Of a stretch of DNA of 45,278 nt, positions 29,508 to 40,659 are shown piece by piece. Under the pieces are notes generated by a model, which was not told the origin of the DNA, made no database searches, and saw only the letters and a program-made list of their open reading frames with translations. A program made the translations under genes and the position numbers. Position 1 is the stretch's first letter; every line of letters begins with the position of its first letter. Origin of the DNA: Seminavis robusta (taxonomy: Eukaryota; Bacillariophyta; Bacillariophyceae; Naviculales; Naviculaceae); assembly GCA_903772945.1 (NCBI GenBank), contig CAICTM010000859.1, positions 1 to 45,278 of the forward strand, given 5' to 3'.

Positions 29508-29960
29508 AGGGCTACCTTGAAAGAAGGATGCAATCTCAAACACGATCCTCTTTCTTCTATTTGTCTTTCTGCCGAGGTATTGCAGCTCCCGCTGACTTAA
29601 ATGGCAAATAATCTGTCTGTGGGATCCCCCTGGTTTTTGTCTGTGGGATCCCCTCATTTTGTGTCTGTGGGATCCCCCTCATTTCCTGTCTGTGGGATCC
29701 CCTATTCCGGTGAAGCCAGGGTATAAGGATAGAGATAATGTAAGCTGGCAAAACTGGAAATTGAAGGTTCAATAAAAGTTAGGGGTAGGAATATATCAAT
29801 GAAGGTTAGTGCACATCAGGACAAAAACACAATAAGCCAGCAGGTGTTGTAAATTTAGAGTTACACGATCGAATGATAGTTGCAAATTATGGGTTAGCCC
29901 GTGGCAACGCCAATGCTAGCTTAATATAAAACAGAAGGTTACAATGAGGGAATGATAGTG

Positions 29961-29995
29961 GGCGGCAACACACGACGAATTCGGGTGTTGTCGCC
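29961..29995 (+). repeat. hairpin 3 of the repeat array
   Basis: Counterpart of hairpin 1 in unit 2, with one base changed next to the loop (AATTC instead of AAGTC). Confidence 0.85.
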
Positions 29996-30043
29996 AGGGC
30001 TAGCTTAAATAAAAAAGAAAGTTATAATGAGGGAATGATACCA

Positions 30044-30078
30044 GGCGGCAACACACGACGAAGTCGGGTGTTGTCGCC
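30044..30078 (+). repeat. hairpin 4 of the repeat array
   Basis: Counterpart of hairpin 2 in unit 2, 83 bp from hairpin 3. Confidence 0.85.
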
Positions 30079-30202
30079 AGGGCTACCTTGAAAGAAGGAT
30101 GTAATCTCAAACACGATCCTCTTTCTTCTATTTGTCTTTCTGCCGAGGTATCGCAGCTCCCGCTGACTTATTGAAGTTTTGAAATTTTTCAAACAGTTTT
30201 AG

Positions 30203-30376
30203 TTTCTCATTTTTAGTTTCATTTTCTCATTTCTAGTTCAAAACTAACAGTTTTGTTTCTCATTTGAGAAAATGGTTGATCACTTCTGCCGCACGTTTAC
30301 TATTAGTATAGTTTCTCATTTCAAAGATAGTTTCTCATTTTCGAAAAATGAGCTTATTACTTTCTCATTTGAGAAA
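30203..30376. repeat. cluster of TTTCTCATTT motifs
   Basis: Several copies of TTTCTCATTT or close variants lie in 174 bp. Two extend into the palindrome-like TTTCTCATTTGAGAAA (one near 30257, one at 30361-30376). Noncoding, and it separates the repeat array from the LRR pseudogene. Confidence 0.75.
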
Positions 30377-30421
30377 CTATCAAAAAGGATTTCAGTCATG
30401 CTTCAGGACCTTGCTGACTCG

Positions 30422-32265
30422 TCAAGTTATGTCGCTATGTACAGTCGTATTTACTTTGACATGCATAGATGTTAACCCTAGAAATGTGTAGCATAGACTA
30501 CAGAGTTTAGAATTGGTGACATCAAAAGATTCATCTGCTCCAACCAAAACGTCAATGGTGACTTCAGAGAAGGCCTCCCCAGCTACCAAAGAATACAACA
30601 CTGTTTGGTTGGTGGCTGTCAGAGCAATCCAACCAGAGGGCACGCCATCATCAACACTATCAGATACAATCAATCTGTAGGCTGTGTCAGTGTTAACATG
30701 GAAGAGAGAGGAGAAAAGATTAAACTTATACTCCAGTGGACCACCTGATTCCAGTGTGTCCCAAACACCAGTCAAATTGGTTTCCTTCTGCCAAACCCAC
30801 GATGTTTCCTCCGGAAATCCTTTGGTTTGGATATTGAGAATGATATCGGCACCAGTGGTTGGAAACCGTCCAGGCCAATCATGTGGGGCTTCATTGAGGT
30901 CACCACAGGTGGCAACAGGAGGAGTTTCATTTGGGGAACAATCACACCGCAGCAAAGAACAAAGATGCCCTGGGACTGTTCCCGAGAACTGATTCCCCTA
31001 TAGCCTCAAAATCTTAGGTGCATTCAGTTGGCTGGGCATTGTTCCCGTCAGGTTCTTGTTGTGCAGACTCAGACATGCCGAATGTGTCGTCATGCCAGTT
31101 TCAGTTGGGCGTATGCTGTCAAACTGATTGACAGGGCGTTGATGCTCCAACAGCGACCTCAAGAGCCAAAGCTCCGAAGGAATTGGGCCAGTTAACCGAT
31201 TGTCATTCAACCACAGAGTATTCAAAGCAGTAAATGCACCAAGTTCAGAAGGAATCAAATGAGTCAACTGATTTTGATCAATGCGAAGCCTCTCCATTGA
31301 GGTCAGGAGGCCAAGCTCAGAAGGGATTGGGCCTGTAAACTGATTGTAAGAGAGGTCAAGATTGTCCAATGAGGTCAGCAGTCTCAACTCAGAAGGAACT
31401 GGGCCCAACAGCAGATTCCCAGACAACCCAAAAGATTTCAAAGTAGTCAGTTTGGGAAATTCTGCTGGGAAAATGGACGAGAACTGTCTTGCAAACTCGC
31501 TGTTAACCAGATGAAGCCTGGACAAGGAAGTAAGGAGGGTAATCTCAGGTGGCAATGATGGGGAAAACCAGAGAGCTGGAGGGCTTCAAGGTCCAGTGAG
31601 GTAAATTGTCCAAGTTCATTGCATGGAGCTATTGTGTCCTTCTGCTCTGAGTATCTTCCCAGCACGAAATATCCGAACCCACTGGAGAACCAGTCACACT
31701 CTTCCTGTGTGTCATCCTTTCATCCATGACCTTTTATTAAAGGATTCCAATTGTCTCCCTCAAAGGCATAGAAAAAAGTAGCAAGGGCAAAGAGCTGTGT
31801 CTTTCTCCATTCAGGCAAGCTTGTGATATTTTGGTGATTGGCTAGCCATTGCCATGCTCTCCATTGCGGGGTATCACTGCCATTGTTGATGCTGGCCAAA
31901 GTGTAGTCTGGGAGACTATCGAAAAGCAAGTCCAGAACCCCAGTGGGGGCAGAGGATGGTATTTCAGAAGGAGTCATGGACCCATAAGCGGTCGGAGCAT
32001 CTGTTGATAGGGAGACAATCACCTCTGGCTCCTTCTTTTGAGTTCCTGCCACAGCTGTCACAATGACTGCTGCCACAACTGACATCATGACAAAGAAAAG
32101 AATAAACATCAGCCTCTTTTTCTTCCTCTTTTGTTCTCTCTGCTGTACATGCGGTAGATTGACTGGATCTGCAGAGGGCCTAGATTCTTCCTCCTCTGGA
32201 TCTTCAAGAACAAGATTTGCCACAGCCAAGTGCGGGTCATTTGTTGACGGAATCTTGCTCTTCAA
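30422..32265 (-). pseudogene. LRR receptor-like pseudogene
   Basis: Degenerate relative of the intact LRR gene at 20308. On the minus strand: a cytoplasmic start, a membrane segment (LMFILFFVMMSVVAAVIVTAV), SMTPSEIPSS, the WQWLANHQNITSLPEW block, LRRs, then the C-terminal module with WVWQ and SDSVDDG. Lesions: no ATG in frame (the frame is closed upstream by TGA just before the TTG at 32265); in-frame TGA at about 31720; a one-base frameshift near 31565 (after LQLSG); an eroded LRR near 31140; and in-frame TAG at 30998-31000 before the C-terminal module. From the SMTPSE region to the first stop it is nearly identical to the intact protein (about five differences in 70 residues). Its cytoplasmic N-terminus and membrane segment are unrelated, which points to domain exchange or partial duplication. 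Inverted relative to the intact copy, ~7 kb away. Confidence 0.85.
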
Positions 32266-33346
32266 TATACTGCTTCAATATTGCTGGTGTCTGCATGCAG
32301 ATCAAAAGAAAAAACACCACGGATTGATCGATAATGATAATAATAATAATCGTAATAAAATGTGTACGGTTTAGAGTAGGGCGGGGGTTCTAGCTAGTCT
32401 AGCTACTTACGTAGAGTTGCTCATTTGCAGCAAAGATGAGGGGGGGTTTAGAGTAGGGAAATTGCAGCTGCTTTCGTGCATATCGTAAACGGGGCTTGCT
32501 TTCTATTGCAAACCGTCGCCCTAAAGCCGTGGCGTAAGGGGCAATCTCGAGATCTCGAGTGATAGTCGAGTCGGGTCGAACCCTCTGCACGCGGATTCGA
32601 TTCATGAACCGGAGTTACAGCGTTTCCTTGTTTCGGCAGCTTTTCAGACATACGCAGCGACCCTGCTTTATCGTCACGTGTAACTAGTAGCAATGCTGAT
32701 GACAGCAGCAGCACGGGCGGGTCCGGTTGGTGACCTTCCCCCTTAATATCTTGCCTCGGTTGGGTTTTAAACTTTCCCGGCTGAGGGGGCCAACTCTCTC
32801 CGCCCCAATGTTTGTGGGGGTTATCGGTTTAGGGTAGCGGCACGGTGGATAGTCGTACTCAGAGTAGCCTTAAAATAGAATTCTATATATGCTTTATCGT
32901 CACGCATTAGAAGGGAGTAGGTTGGTCGCCAGGTGCAGGGCCCGGACGACTCGTCGGCCACTTCACTCGGAGCAACGGGCTGCCACGGAGGAGCCCGGAC
33001 TCCAAGCAAGGACCGCATACGAGGTTCCAATTCCAGCCGCCTTTATTCTGGCTTTTCCTCGTTTTCCAAGCCAGAATAGAGCATCATAGCCATGGTCCCT
33101 TGAAAACGGTAAAGGGAGGGCGTGTCGTTGAGCTACGTAGAGACCCTTCATAAACGGGATCACCCATTGTAAGTGCTCGATAACGAATATTCCTACATGT
33201 ATTTCTTTGATGCACCGTGAAAATGTATTTTACTGTATGAATGGAGTCTATGGCGTTGTATGTACAGTTGCGCTCCTCGAGACCACAATATTATGGCTCT
33301 CCGTTCGGTCTTCGTGCTGAACGAATTCAATCAATCGAAAGCGTTC
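32266..33346. other. intergenic, no gene seen
   Basis: Small overlapping ORFs only. A perfect 11-bp inverted repeat TATTCTGGCTT/AAGCCAGAATA with a 13-nt spacer lies at 33044-33078, about 270 bp beyond the 3' end of the ABC transporter gene. A CTCGAGATCTCGAG palindrome lies near 32547. Confidence 0.5.
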
Positions 33347-35873
33347 TTACCCCCGGACTGGTTGCATCGTCACAAACCTCTGTTTCGTAAGGGTCAAGCC
33401 CAAGTACGCCAAGCACCAGCATGCGATCATAATGGTGGCTTCCGCCTGGACCGCATCCTCGACGCTCGCGTCGTCCATACCAAACATTGCCAAGGCTTGC
33501 TTGCCAGTGGCCGCCGCTGGGCCCTCCGAATCAGTGGCATCGAATTCCAAACCTTCAAACTCATTGACAACCAACCCTGTAGAGAAAGAACAAGCAACGA
33601 GGCATAGTAGATGAGATACCGTGAACGAACAAACAAACAAACAAGCCACGCAAGTGGAGCGACAATGTCGTGGACAGCTATGAACTTGACGCACCTTCAA
33701 ATCCCCAGCGGATGAGGGACACTTTGGGAATCCAGCGCAGTAGAAACGGGGTATTCTCAATGGAAATGTTGCGGCCATCAAAAATGACATTCAAGATCAA
33801 AATGGCGGGAAAGACAGCCAAGGCAACCTCCGAACTGGGACTGACTGCCCCCACTGCCATCCCGGACGCTTCCGACGCCAAGGAATGCAACGTAATCAGT
33901 CCGAGGAACGTCCAGAATCGATCGGGATTCATGCCGGTTGCGAAAAAGAGAATGATACCCATGACACCATTGTAAAAAAAGACCAGAGGGAGTTCGGAAA
34001 TGGCCTTGGCGGCAAAGTACGGGAGTGCTCGATACTGCTTAATGGCAATCTCGGCCCCGGCAATGGTTTTTTCTTTGGGGAAACTGCGCAATGCCGTGGC
34101 AATGGCCATGTTGGCCCCACCAATCGATGTCAGGGACAACAATCCAAATCGATCCAGAATGGATGCCTGATTGTGGCCCAAACTGTAAATGGCACCGTAG
34201 ATGATTGCCACTACCGCCTGTTGCGTAGTCTTGATCATAATGACATCCTTGCCCCGAAAGTTTTCGGCAACGGCTCTCTGCAACAGTAGTTTGAATTGCG
34301 TCCACATGCTGGTACGGGGACAATCCGAATCGAGACTGGCGGTACTGTCGCCCAGTAGTGACGGACAGGAAGATTCCGCCATTCCATCGCCATTCTTGAC
34401 CCCCAAATCCATATCCGCCGCTTGCTTCATGGCTGCCTTGGCCAAGACTTGCAATCGATCTTCGGCTTCCTTGGGGATTTCCCACATGCTGGGAATGGGC
34501 GAGACGCAATCCAAAATGAATTCCGGGGTTCCCGTTTCGTCTTCGGGCAAGTATCCCAGATCTTCCATGTACTTGCGAATGCCAAAGACGGGTCCAAAGT
34601 ACATTTGTTTGCCTTGACTGACGAGGAGGACATCGTCAAATTGCGAGAAAATCATGGCACTGGGTTGATGAATGACACAGAGAATGGTCTTGCCCTTGAC
34701 GGCCATTTGTCGCAACTTGTCGACGACAACAGCCGCCGCGGTAGAATCCAAATTGGATGTCGGTTCATCACAACAGACCAAATCGGGCGACGAGATCATT
34801 TCCACGGCAATGGACAACCGTTTGCGTTCTCCACTGGATATGCCCCGGACTTTTTGATCACCGACAATCGTGTCGGCACAGATATCCAAACCCAGCTGAG
34901 ACAAGAGATCGCTGACACGAGCTTGTTGGGCGTCCTTATCGAGCAAGTCGCCGTAATGAAGGGCGACACGAAATGCCAGTGTCTCGCGAACCGTCATGCG
35001 AGGGAAAAAGTTGACTTCTTGTTCGACAAAGGCAGCCGGGAGGACGGCATCCGGAGGTTGGACTTGACCGTTCAAGTACCGGTCGCCTTGTAACGCGAGT
35101 TTGCTGTCGGCCTTGATGCGGCCAGCCAAAGCGTGGAGAAAGACGGACTGGAAATATACATACATAGAATACGTGAGTCTGGAACCTGAGATGCATCGAT
35201 CAACATACTAGCCCCGTTGCATTCAATCACTTACCTTTCCAGCTCCGGACGGCCCCATGATGGCTACCATGCGTCCCGACTTGATTCTCCCCCGAAAACT
35301 GCCATCCAACAGCATTCGTGTGGCTGGCTGATCACTGCCCTTTTTGACCTTTTGCGTCAGTTGGAGTTGGATCCCATCAAATGCGACATCCGCTCCATTC
35401 ATGCGTCGCAAGACGGTATCAAATCCCTTGGTGATGATTTGGACCTTGGGCGTGTGCTTCTTCTGTTTGCTGCTCTTGTTGGACCCGGACGAAAAGATGG
35501 ACAGGGTGTCACTGATAATGCTCTCTCGGCCAGTCTTGCTCTTGCTGGTGGCGTTGCTGCTGCTGCTTTTGCCCATGTAAATGCCAATGGAGATACCCAA
35601 CGACAAGACGGCAGAGACAAACAAGAGGATTTGGTGCAAGTTTCTTGAGCCGTCATTATCGTTGGTCTTGTAGTGAAATTTCGAGTAGGTCTCATTATTG
35701 CTGTTATTGCCATCATTGACACCACAGGTTCCGCCAGAATTGGCAGAACAGGTAGTGGTAGTACCAACGACCGGCTTGGCTCGGGTATGCCACAGTGCCG
35801 CTGATGGGGTGATGAGGAGGCAGGAGACAAAGAGGACAAGGCATGCCTTGGAGACGGAGGACTTTATCATCAT
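33347..35873 (-). CDS. ABCG-family half-transporter, 773 aa
   Basis: Membrane exporter, ATPase domain before the membrane domain as in the ABCG/White group. Three exons with good GT-AG borders: 35873-35235, 35147-33695, 33576-33347 (introns of 87 and 118 nt), giving 773 aa. Seen: a hydrophobic signal-like N-terminus (~8-27), a Thr/Asn-rich segment, a membrane helix (~80-101), a Ser/Lys linker, then Walker A GPSGAGKS (207-214, split by intron 1 between K and S), signature SSGERKR (317-323), Walker B DLVCCDEPTSNLD (335-347), switch His in VIHQPS (373), and a C-terminal membrane domain with several hydrophobic helices, including the VFFYNGVMGIILFFATG region, and GLVVNEFEGLEF across the last splice. 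Family knowledge: such half-transporters dimerise and export lipids or hydrophobic compounds; the substrate cannot be told here. Odd: the extra N-terminal signal and helix before the ATPase domain, unlike the usual cytosolic start. Start ATG 35873 (MMIKSS). Confidence 0.9.
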
Positions 35874-38302
35874 CTTGGTCGTGGAGGAATAATGAAGGGT
35901 TCTCGGGGTTTGGTTGGATCAAACTGTTACCTTTTCTGTGTGTGATGGCTGATTGATGGCTGATTGATACCGAAGATCCGAAAATTGTGAGATGAGAATG
36001 ATTGGGAGCGGATGGCTTTTGGGGGGATCCACGAGCACTTTTGAACAATCACTCGAAACCTTCTTTCCACCTCTTTCCTGTGGGTCACCGATGACCGAAA
36101 CTTACAGGAAGCCTTCTGGTCGCCAAAAGGCATCAGTCATGAAGAACATGCGAACTTAAGACATGGACGGTCACAGAATGTACGCATTTCTGAGCACATC
36201 CCTTCTTTTCAAAATTAATGACGATTTATTTATCAAAGAAGTCCCCTCTTAATTCGAAAGTGTCTGCCTTGTGCTCGCAGCTGTTGTGCAGCTGACAGTG
36301 TTTGACCATCGAACATCAATAATTATTTGCCTGTACCGATTTAGGGTAACGTCCATGTAAGCATGTGCGTAGCTTGTTCGCAGCTGGTGGGCAGATGACA
36401 TAGTGGTGACTACCAAAGACAAGACCAAAGGAACACAATGAGAAGACTGACAAAAGAGAAGACAATAAGACCGATAAGAGAGATGACGAGATGACGAGCT
36501 TAGTTGGTGAGCTACCATACAGAAGGAGGCGGACGGCGATCGAGGAAAGTCTCCTTACCGCTGGCCACTTTGAGCAGCTTTTTATAATACTGTAGCAACA
36601 AACCATGCTCTTGGCTTCAGTGTTTCTTGGTTAGGGCAGGGGCCAGGCTACGCTGGGGCTGTTGGTTACTGAATAGTAGCCAAGGAGTGGACACTCGCAT
36701 CACTCGGGCAGGCAAAATTTGATAGAAAGTGGGGACTAGATCTAAGAGCTATTCTAGCTAGCTAGCTACGAGTAGTTACTAGATTAGGTAGGACCCACGC
36801 ACCCACCCACCCACCAGACAGTTATCACAATGACTGAGTGTGTGAATACATGTTGTTTCTGGCTGGCTGGGTGTCCACTTTTGTCCACTTTTGTTTTCTT
36901 GGCTCGAGACATCCCTCGCTAACGTTGGTTTTGTTCGGCATTGTGCGCAATTCTGACGGCACCACTCCTTCTCCCTTGTGCCATCTGAAAGGGAGCTCAC
37001 TGCCAGACAGACTTCAAACATAAGACAATTACATGTATAATAATTAATTGCTTCTGCGAGTCAAACGGAAGCAAGATGCTGCCGGTAGCGGCTCTAGCTA
37101 GCTAGTTGGCTCTAGCTAGTAGAGTTGCCAGAGGCTTGCTTGGATGTTGTCTTTGGCCAGTGGGCAAGGCAGGAAGTACCAGGATCACACATTGTCATCG
37201 ACTCGTCACTCATCAACTCTGCTACAGTACCAGTACTCGTAGTAGTAGATAGAGAATATATTACCAGGTATCGTAAGATGATGATGACCCATTGCATCGA
37301 TGAAGGTGAGCCACTTGCACCAAAATAGGTCCCTTGTGCGTTCCGTACGTACGTACGTACGTACGAGATGCAGTCTACGTACTTGTACGTACCCTTGATT
37401 TGGAAGAAAGGGCGAAGCGGCTGCCGCCAGACTTTTTTCAAAGTGCGTCCTGAGCGATCCTGTGTACTTGAGCGAATCTTAATTGCTCCGGTCGAGTCAG
37501 CCATGGTTTACACATTTGTTCAGTTTGCCTGATAGATCTGTTTCTTGTGGCTGTGATTTTGTTTCCAAGCCTATCATCCCGCCGTCATCGATTTTGCTAG
37601 CTAGTGGGGGACACTTGTGCTAATCTAGCTAGCAATCCCTTTCCTTTGCTTGCTTCTGCGTGGATGCAGCCCTTGAAACTGGCTGGATGACATAAGGTTG
37701 ATCCTCGGCCAGTTTCGTGCAAATCCACTTATAATTCCGTGAAACTAACCTCTTTTCTGTGAAACTAACAATTTCCTTGCAACTAACTCATTCCCGTAAC
37801 TAAACATGTACTGTATTACCAATATACAACCGTAGTCACATGATAGAGGGTATCAGTCTTGGGGGAGTTGTATGCGTTGGTGGGACTTGGGGTGTACTCT
37901 TACTAGCGCCGGCAGTGACCGATTCGCCCTAATCAGTGCTAAGTAAGAATATCATTATTGGGGTATAGAGATACGCATTGGACATTGAGAGTATTTTGCC
38001 GGGGAAAACCAGGCATTTGAGGGTATCCGATACTACTCAGAATCGCATTGGTAGTTGCATGGGCAACCCCAAAATACAACATTTCGCCTAAGTACTAACT
38101 GTCAAATACAAGCTAGTCACACACGAAGGTTTCCGCGAAACTCGAAGACTTAACGATCCGGAACCTCTCTCTTAGTACTGAGAGAGGGGAAACGCCCCAA
38201 GATCCCCTCGATCCAACTGTCGTATCACATACATACGACTGCATTTGGCTGGCTGGCCGTTGGATGGAGTATCATTCCTCTCCAAATCTTCCATAAATTT
38301 CG
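35874..38302. other. intergenic, mostly featureless
   Basis: No convincing gene. A minus frame from ATG 37504 gives ~37 plausible residues (MADSTGAIKIRSS...) ending at a GTACGTAC donor-like site near 37392; it could be a first exon, but I find no partner. A CGTA microsatellite lies at 37344-37365. Repeated GTGAAACTAAC-like motifs occur near 37738-37800, and CTAGCTAG tracts near 36756 and 37094. Confidence 0.45.
37344..37365. repeat. CGTA microsatellite
   Basis: Five uninterrupted CGTA units, self-complementary. Confidence 0.9.
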
Positions 38303-40659
38303 ATGGATGCAGTTGAAAAGGCGAAAGCTATGCATCACTCTCAACTCGCTATTTTGTTACTCTCTATTTTGTTGCTCATCGCTCATCACTATCTACTTGC
38401 GACCATGGCGAGGAAGAGGAAATCGCTCGACCAACAATACCGGCCGGTCCTCACCTGGTTTATGTCTTGGAAGCACGTCTGGCAGACACCGTACAATAGC
38501 AAGAGGACCTTTACACAGGTACGTTCGTTCGCCAAATCTGTCATTTCGCTGATAAAACATTGTCGCTCACACCATGGTCGTCTTCATTTTTTTGTTCTTC
38601 AGGACCAGCTCCTAGAAATTACCCCTACTGATGTCGCCCAGTTCCTGAACTTCCTTGCCTATGGAAAGATCAACCCAGGGCCCAATGACCGCCCCACCCA
38701 CAAGAGATCTACCACTCTTGAACAATACAAGAAGGCAATCAGCCACTTCCATCCGAACCGCCACGCATCATGGGCTGTTGTCCCGATGTTGGGAATCCAC
38801 TCGATCCAGGGTTGTCAATGAAGTGATCAAAGCTGTGAAGAAGGCTGAGGTCAGGAAGCAGGGCAGGAAACCCAATGTCAAGAGGGATCTCAAGATCCGG
38901 GAATTCCGCAAGACCATTCGCATTGTGGAACGCGATGGAGGAGCGAACATTGACACGACGATCAATATCCCAACCATGTTGAAGGTTCAGTTTCACTTGA
39001 TTGGGCGCACTGATGATTTGACCAACATGGAGACTTTGGATCTGCGCAGCCACTCCAAGTTTCCAACTTCGCTCTTAAACCAAGGTATCCTGGAGCAGAA
39101 TGTCCAGGAGGAGCGCGATTTCCGACCAAATTGCTGGTGCCGCTGACCCTGACTTTTGCGTCCTGATTGCCTTGGCTATTTGGATCGAGACTCGTCTTGA
39201 GAGGGGAACGGTGATCCCAAGTTTCTGTTTGGCCATTACGTGTCGACGATGAAGAAGCGTTCCTTGCCGCTATCGAAGCTCTGGACAACGACGAAGAGCT
39301 CGATGAGACGACGATTGAGACGGAGCCTGACCGAGTCAACACCTGGTACCAATGGGCTTTGAAGAAGGCTTGGAAGGACCCAGAGTTCGTGGAGCTTGCG
39401 GCTCAAGTCCAGGGTAGCCTTGGTACCCACAGTGTGCGCAAGTTGCCTCCCACCTACGCTGCTGAGTGTGGGATTACCCAGTCCGAGAATGAAACTCGGG
39501 GTCGCTGGAAGGGAGAGAAGAATGGAACATCGTTCATGTACATCAACCTGGAGCAGCTTCCCACCGACGCCAAGGTTGCTGGACGCTCGCTGTTGGTGGT
39601 CCGTCAAGTACAGCATCAAGGCTGACAGCGGTGTTGACCATGGGTTCATCGGTGAGCATGTCTATCCGAAGATCTGCGACTTCTTCGCTGACGACCCAAG
39701 CAACAACATCGCCATGGTGCTTGGTCCAGCCTTGCTTTGGGCTGCGATGGAACCTGGCTTGGAGCATATGATGACGGCTGAGATTCGCAACCGCATCCAG
39801 ACGGAGTATGCTCAGCTTCGAACCACTTTGGATGAGGATCCTGGGGCCGACTACAACCCAGTGGCCAAGATCCCTCTCACAATCTACAAGGTAGCCAATG
39901 CATTGCACATTACTGAGTTGGCTCCCACCGCCCAGGTCGAAGCTGGTGCCGAGCCCTTGGTTGGAGGTGCTCTTGGTGGTGTCAACATGGAATAGCTCAA
40001 CCAATTGCTTGCTCTCCAACATAGGACTCAGCAGGCGATCGAGGAGGCCCAGCAAATCTTGGCACAGGACATCAGCTCGTTGAGGGGCTATGTCTCGACC
40101 AACATTGCCATTGTCAACAAGAATATTGGGAGGATCAACCACTTCCAGTTGATCGCGAGGGGTGGTGGTGCTCCAAGGCTTCCGCTTCCTGGTGCGCCCG
40201 GTAGAGCTGGCGTTGGCGGTGGTGCTACGGGAGCTGGCGTTGGTGGTGGTACTGCGGGAGCTGGCGGCGGCGGTGCTGCTGCGGCGGGCGGAGGACTTCC
40301 CCCACCACCACCGAGTCCTGGGCGTTTGGCCCGTACTCCTGCCGCAAGGGCCCCTACACGCGCTACCCTCCCAGCCCAGCTTTCGAAGAAGCCTTTCAAC
40401 CTCTACGAGCTGTGGTACGAGTGGATTAAGGGCATGAACGGGAACAAGGCCGCATGTGAGTTTACTGCTCGTGAGCGCGGCCGCGTCAAGGACAAGTTCT
40501 GCCGCCGCAAGCATGTGTGGGACTGTGTGATTCGGTTGGAGGGCAGTGGTCGACCGCATCTATGCCACCTACGGGTGGCTTACGGTCACCCAGATCATCA
40601 ACAAGTTCAAGCAAGACAAGAAGAATCAGCCCACCGGCATCCACCCACGCTTGCGTTGA
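38303..40659 (+). pseudogene. tyrosine recombinase relic (Crypton-like element)
   Basis: A decayed integrase-like gene. Likely start ATG 38405 (MARKRKS, good Kozak ACCATGG) or 38303. A probable 84-nt intron (38519-38602, GTACGT...TTCTTCAG) is in frame. Seen in order: a core-binding-like region (EITPTDVAQFLNFLAYG, TLEQYKKAISHFHPNR), VVNEVIKAVKKAEVRKQG, QFHLIGRTDDLTNMET with a conserved Arg, DPDFCVLIALAIW, GTHSVRK (HxxR catalytic box, ~39425), a Tyr region (SFMYINLEQL), a coiled-coil-like stretch (~40000-40080), a Gly/Ala/Pro-rich linker, and a C-terminal GCR1_C-like block (EFTARERGRVKDKFCRRK then IYATYGW...TQIINKFKQDK). At least six lesions: frameshifts near 38790-38805, 39075-39130, 39240, 39595 and 40540, and in-frame TAG at 39993. 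The domain order fits stramenopile Crypton-type elements; the name is inference. No terminal repeats found. Confidence 0.75.

Larger units (their letters stand above)
29058..30170 (+). repeat. tandem array of two ~550-bp noncoding units
   Basis: Unit 1 (29058-29600, 543 bp) and unit 2 (29601-30170, 570 bp) are very similar by eye, differing mainly by short indels and one extra minisatellite copy. Each contains: a TGTCTGTGGGATCCCC minisatellite (three copies, then four), an A/T-rich middle, two copies of an ~83-bp block with a strong hairpin, and an end with CTGCCGAGGT (29570-29579, 30140-30149). That end is the inverted complement of the ACCTCGGCAG motif at 28982 and 29020, so the array is bounded by inverted 10-bp ends. 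No coding capacity. It could be a foldback/MITE-like element or young satellite. Confidence 0.8.

Noticed and set aside
28982..30170. CRISPR array
   Set aside because: The repeats are nested and unequal, spacers are themselves repeated, and the context is eukaryotic; no cas genes.
32555..32590. B-box-like GGTTCGACCC on the minus strand
   Set aside because: No T-stem or acceptor pairing could be drawn around it.
32821..32850. TTTAGGG-like telomeric repeat
   Set aside because: Single isolated occurrences here and near 36345; no tandem run.
37112..37504. 130-residue minus ORF starting MADSTG
   Set aside because: Only the first ~37 residues look coding; the rest translates the CGTA microsatellite and spacer. 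Noted as a possible first exon in the spacer entry.
39543..40559. 338-residue antisense ORF opposite the recombinase relic
   Set aside because: The plus strand carries recognisable recombinase and DNA-binding-like blocks; the antisense protein is low complexity (Ser/Thr, Pro, Gly runs) with no domain.
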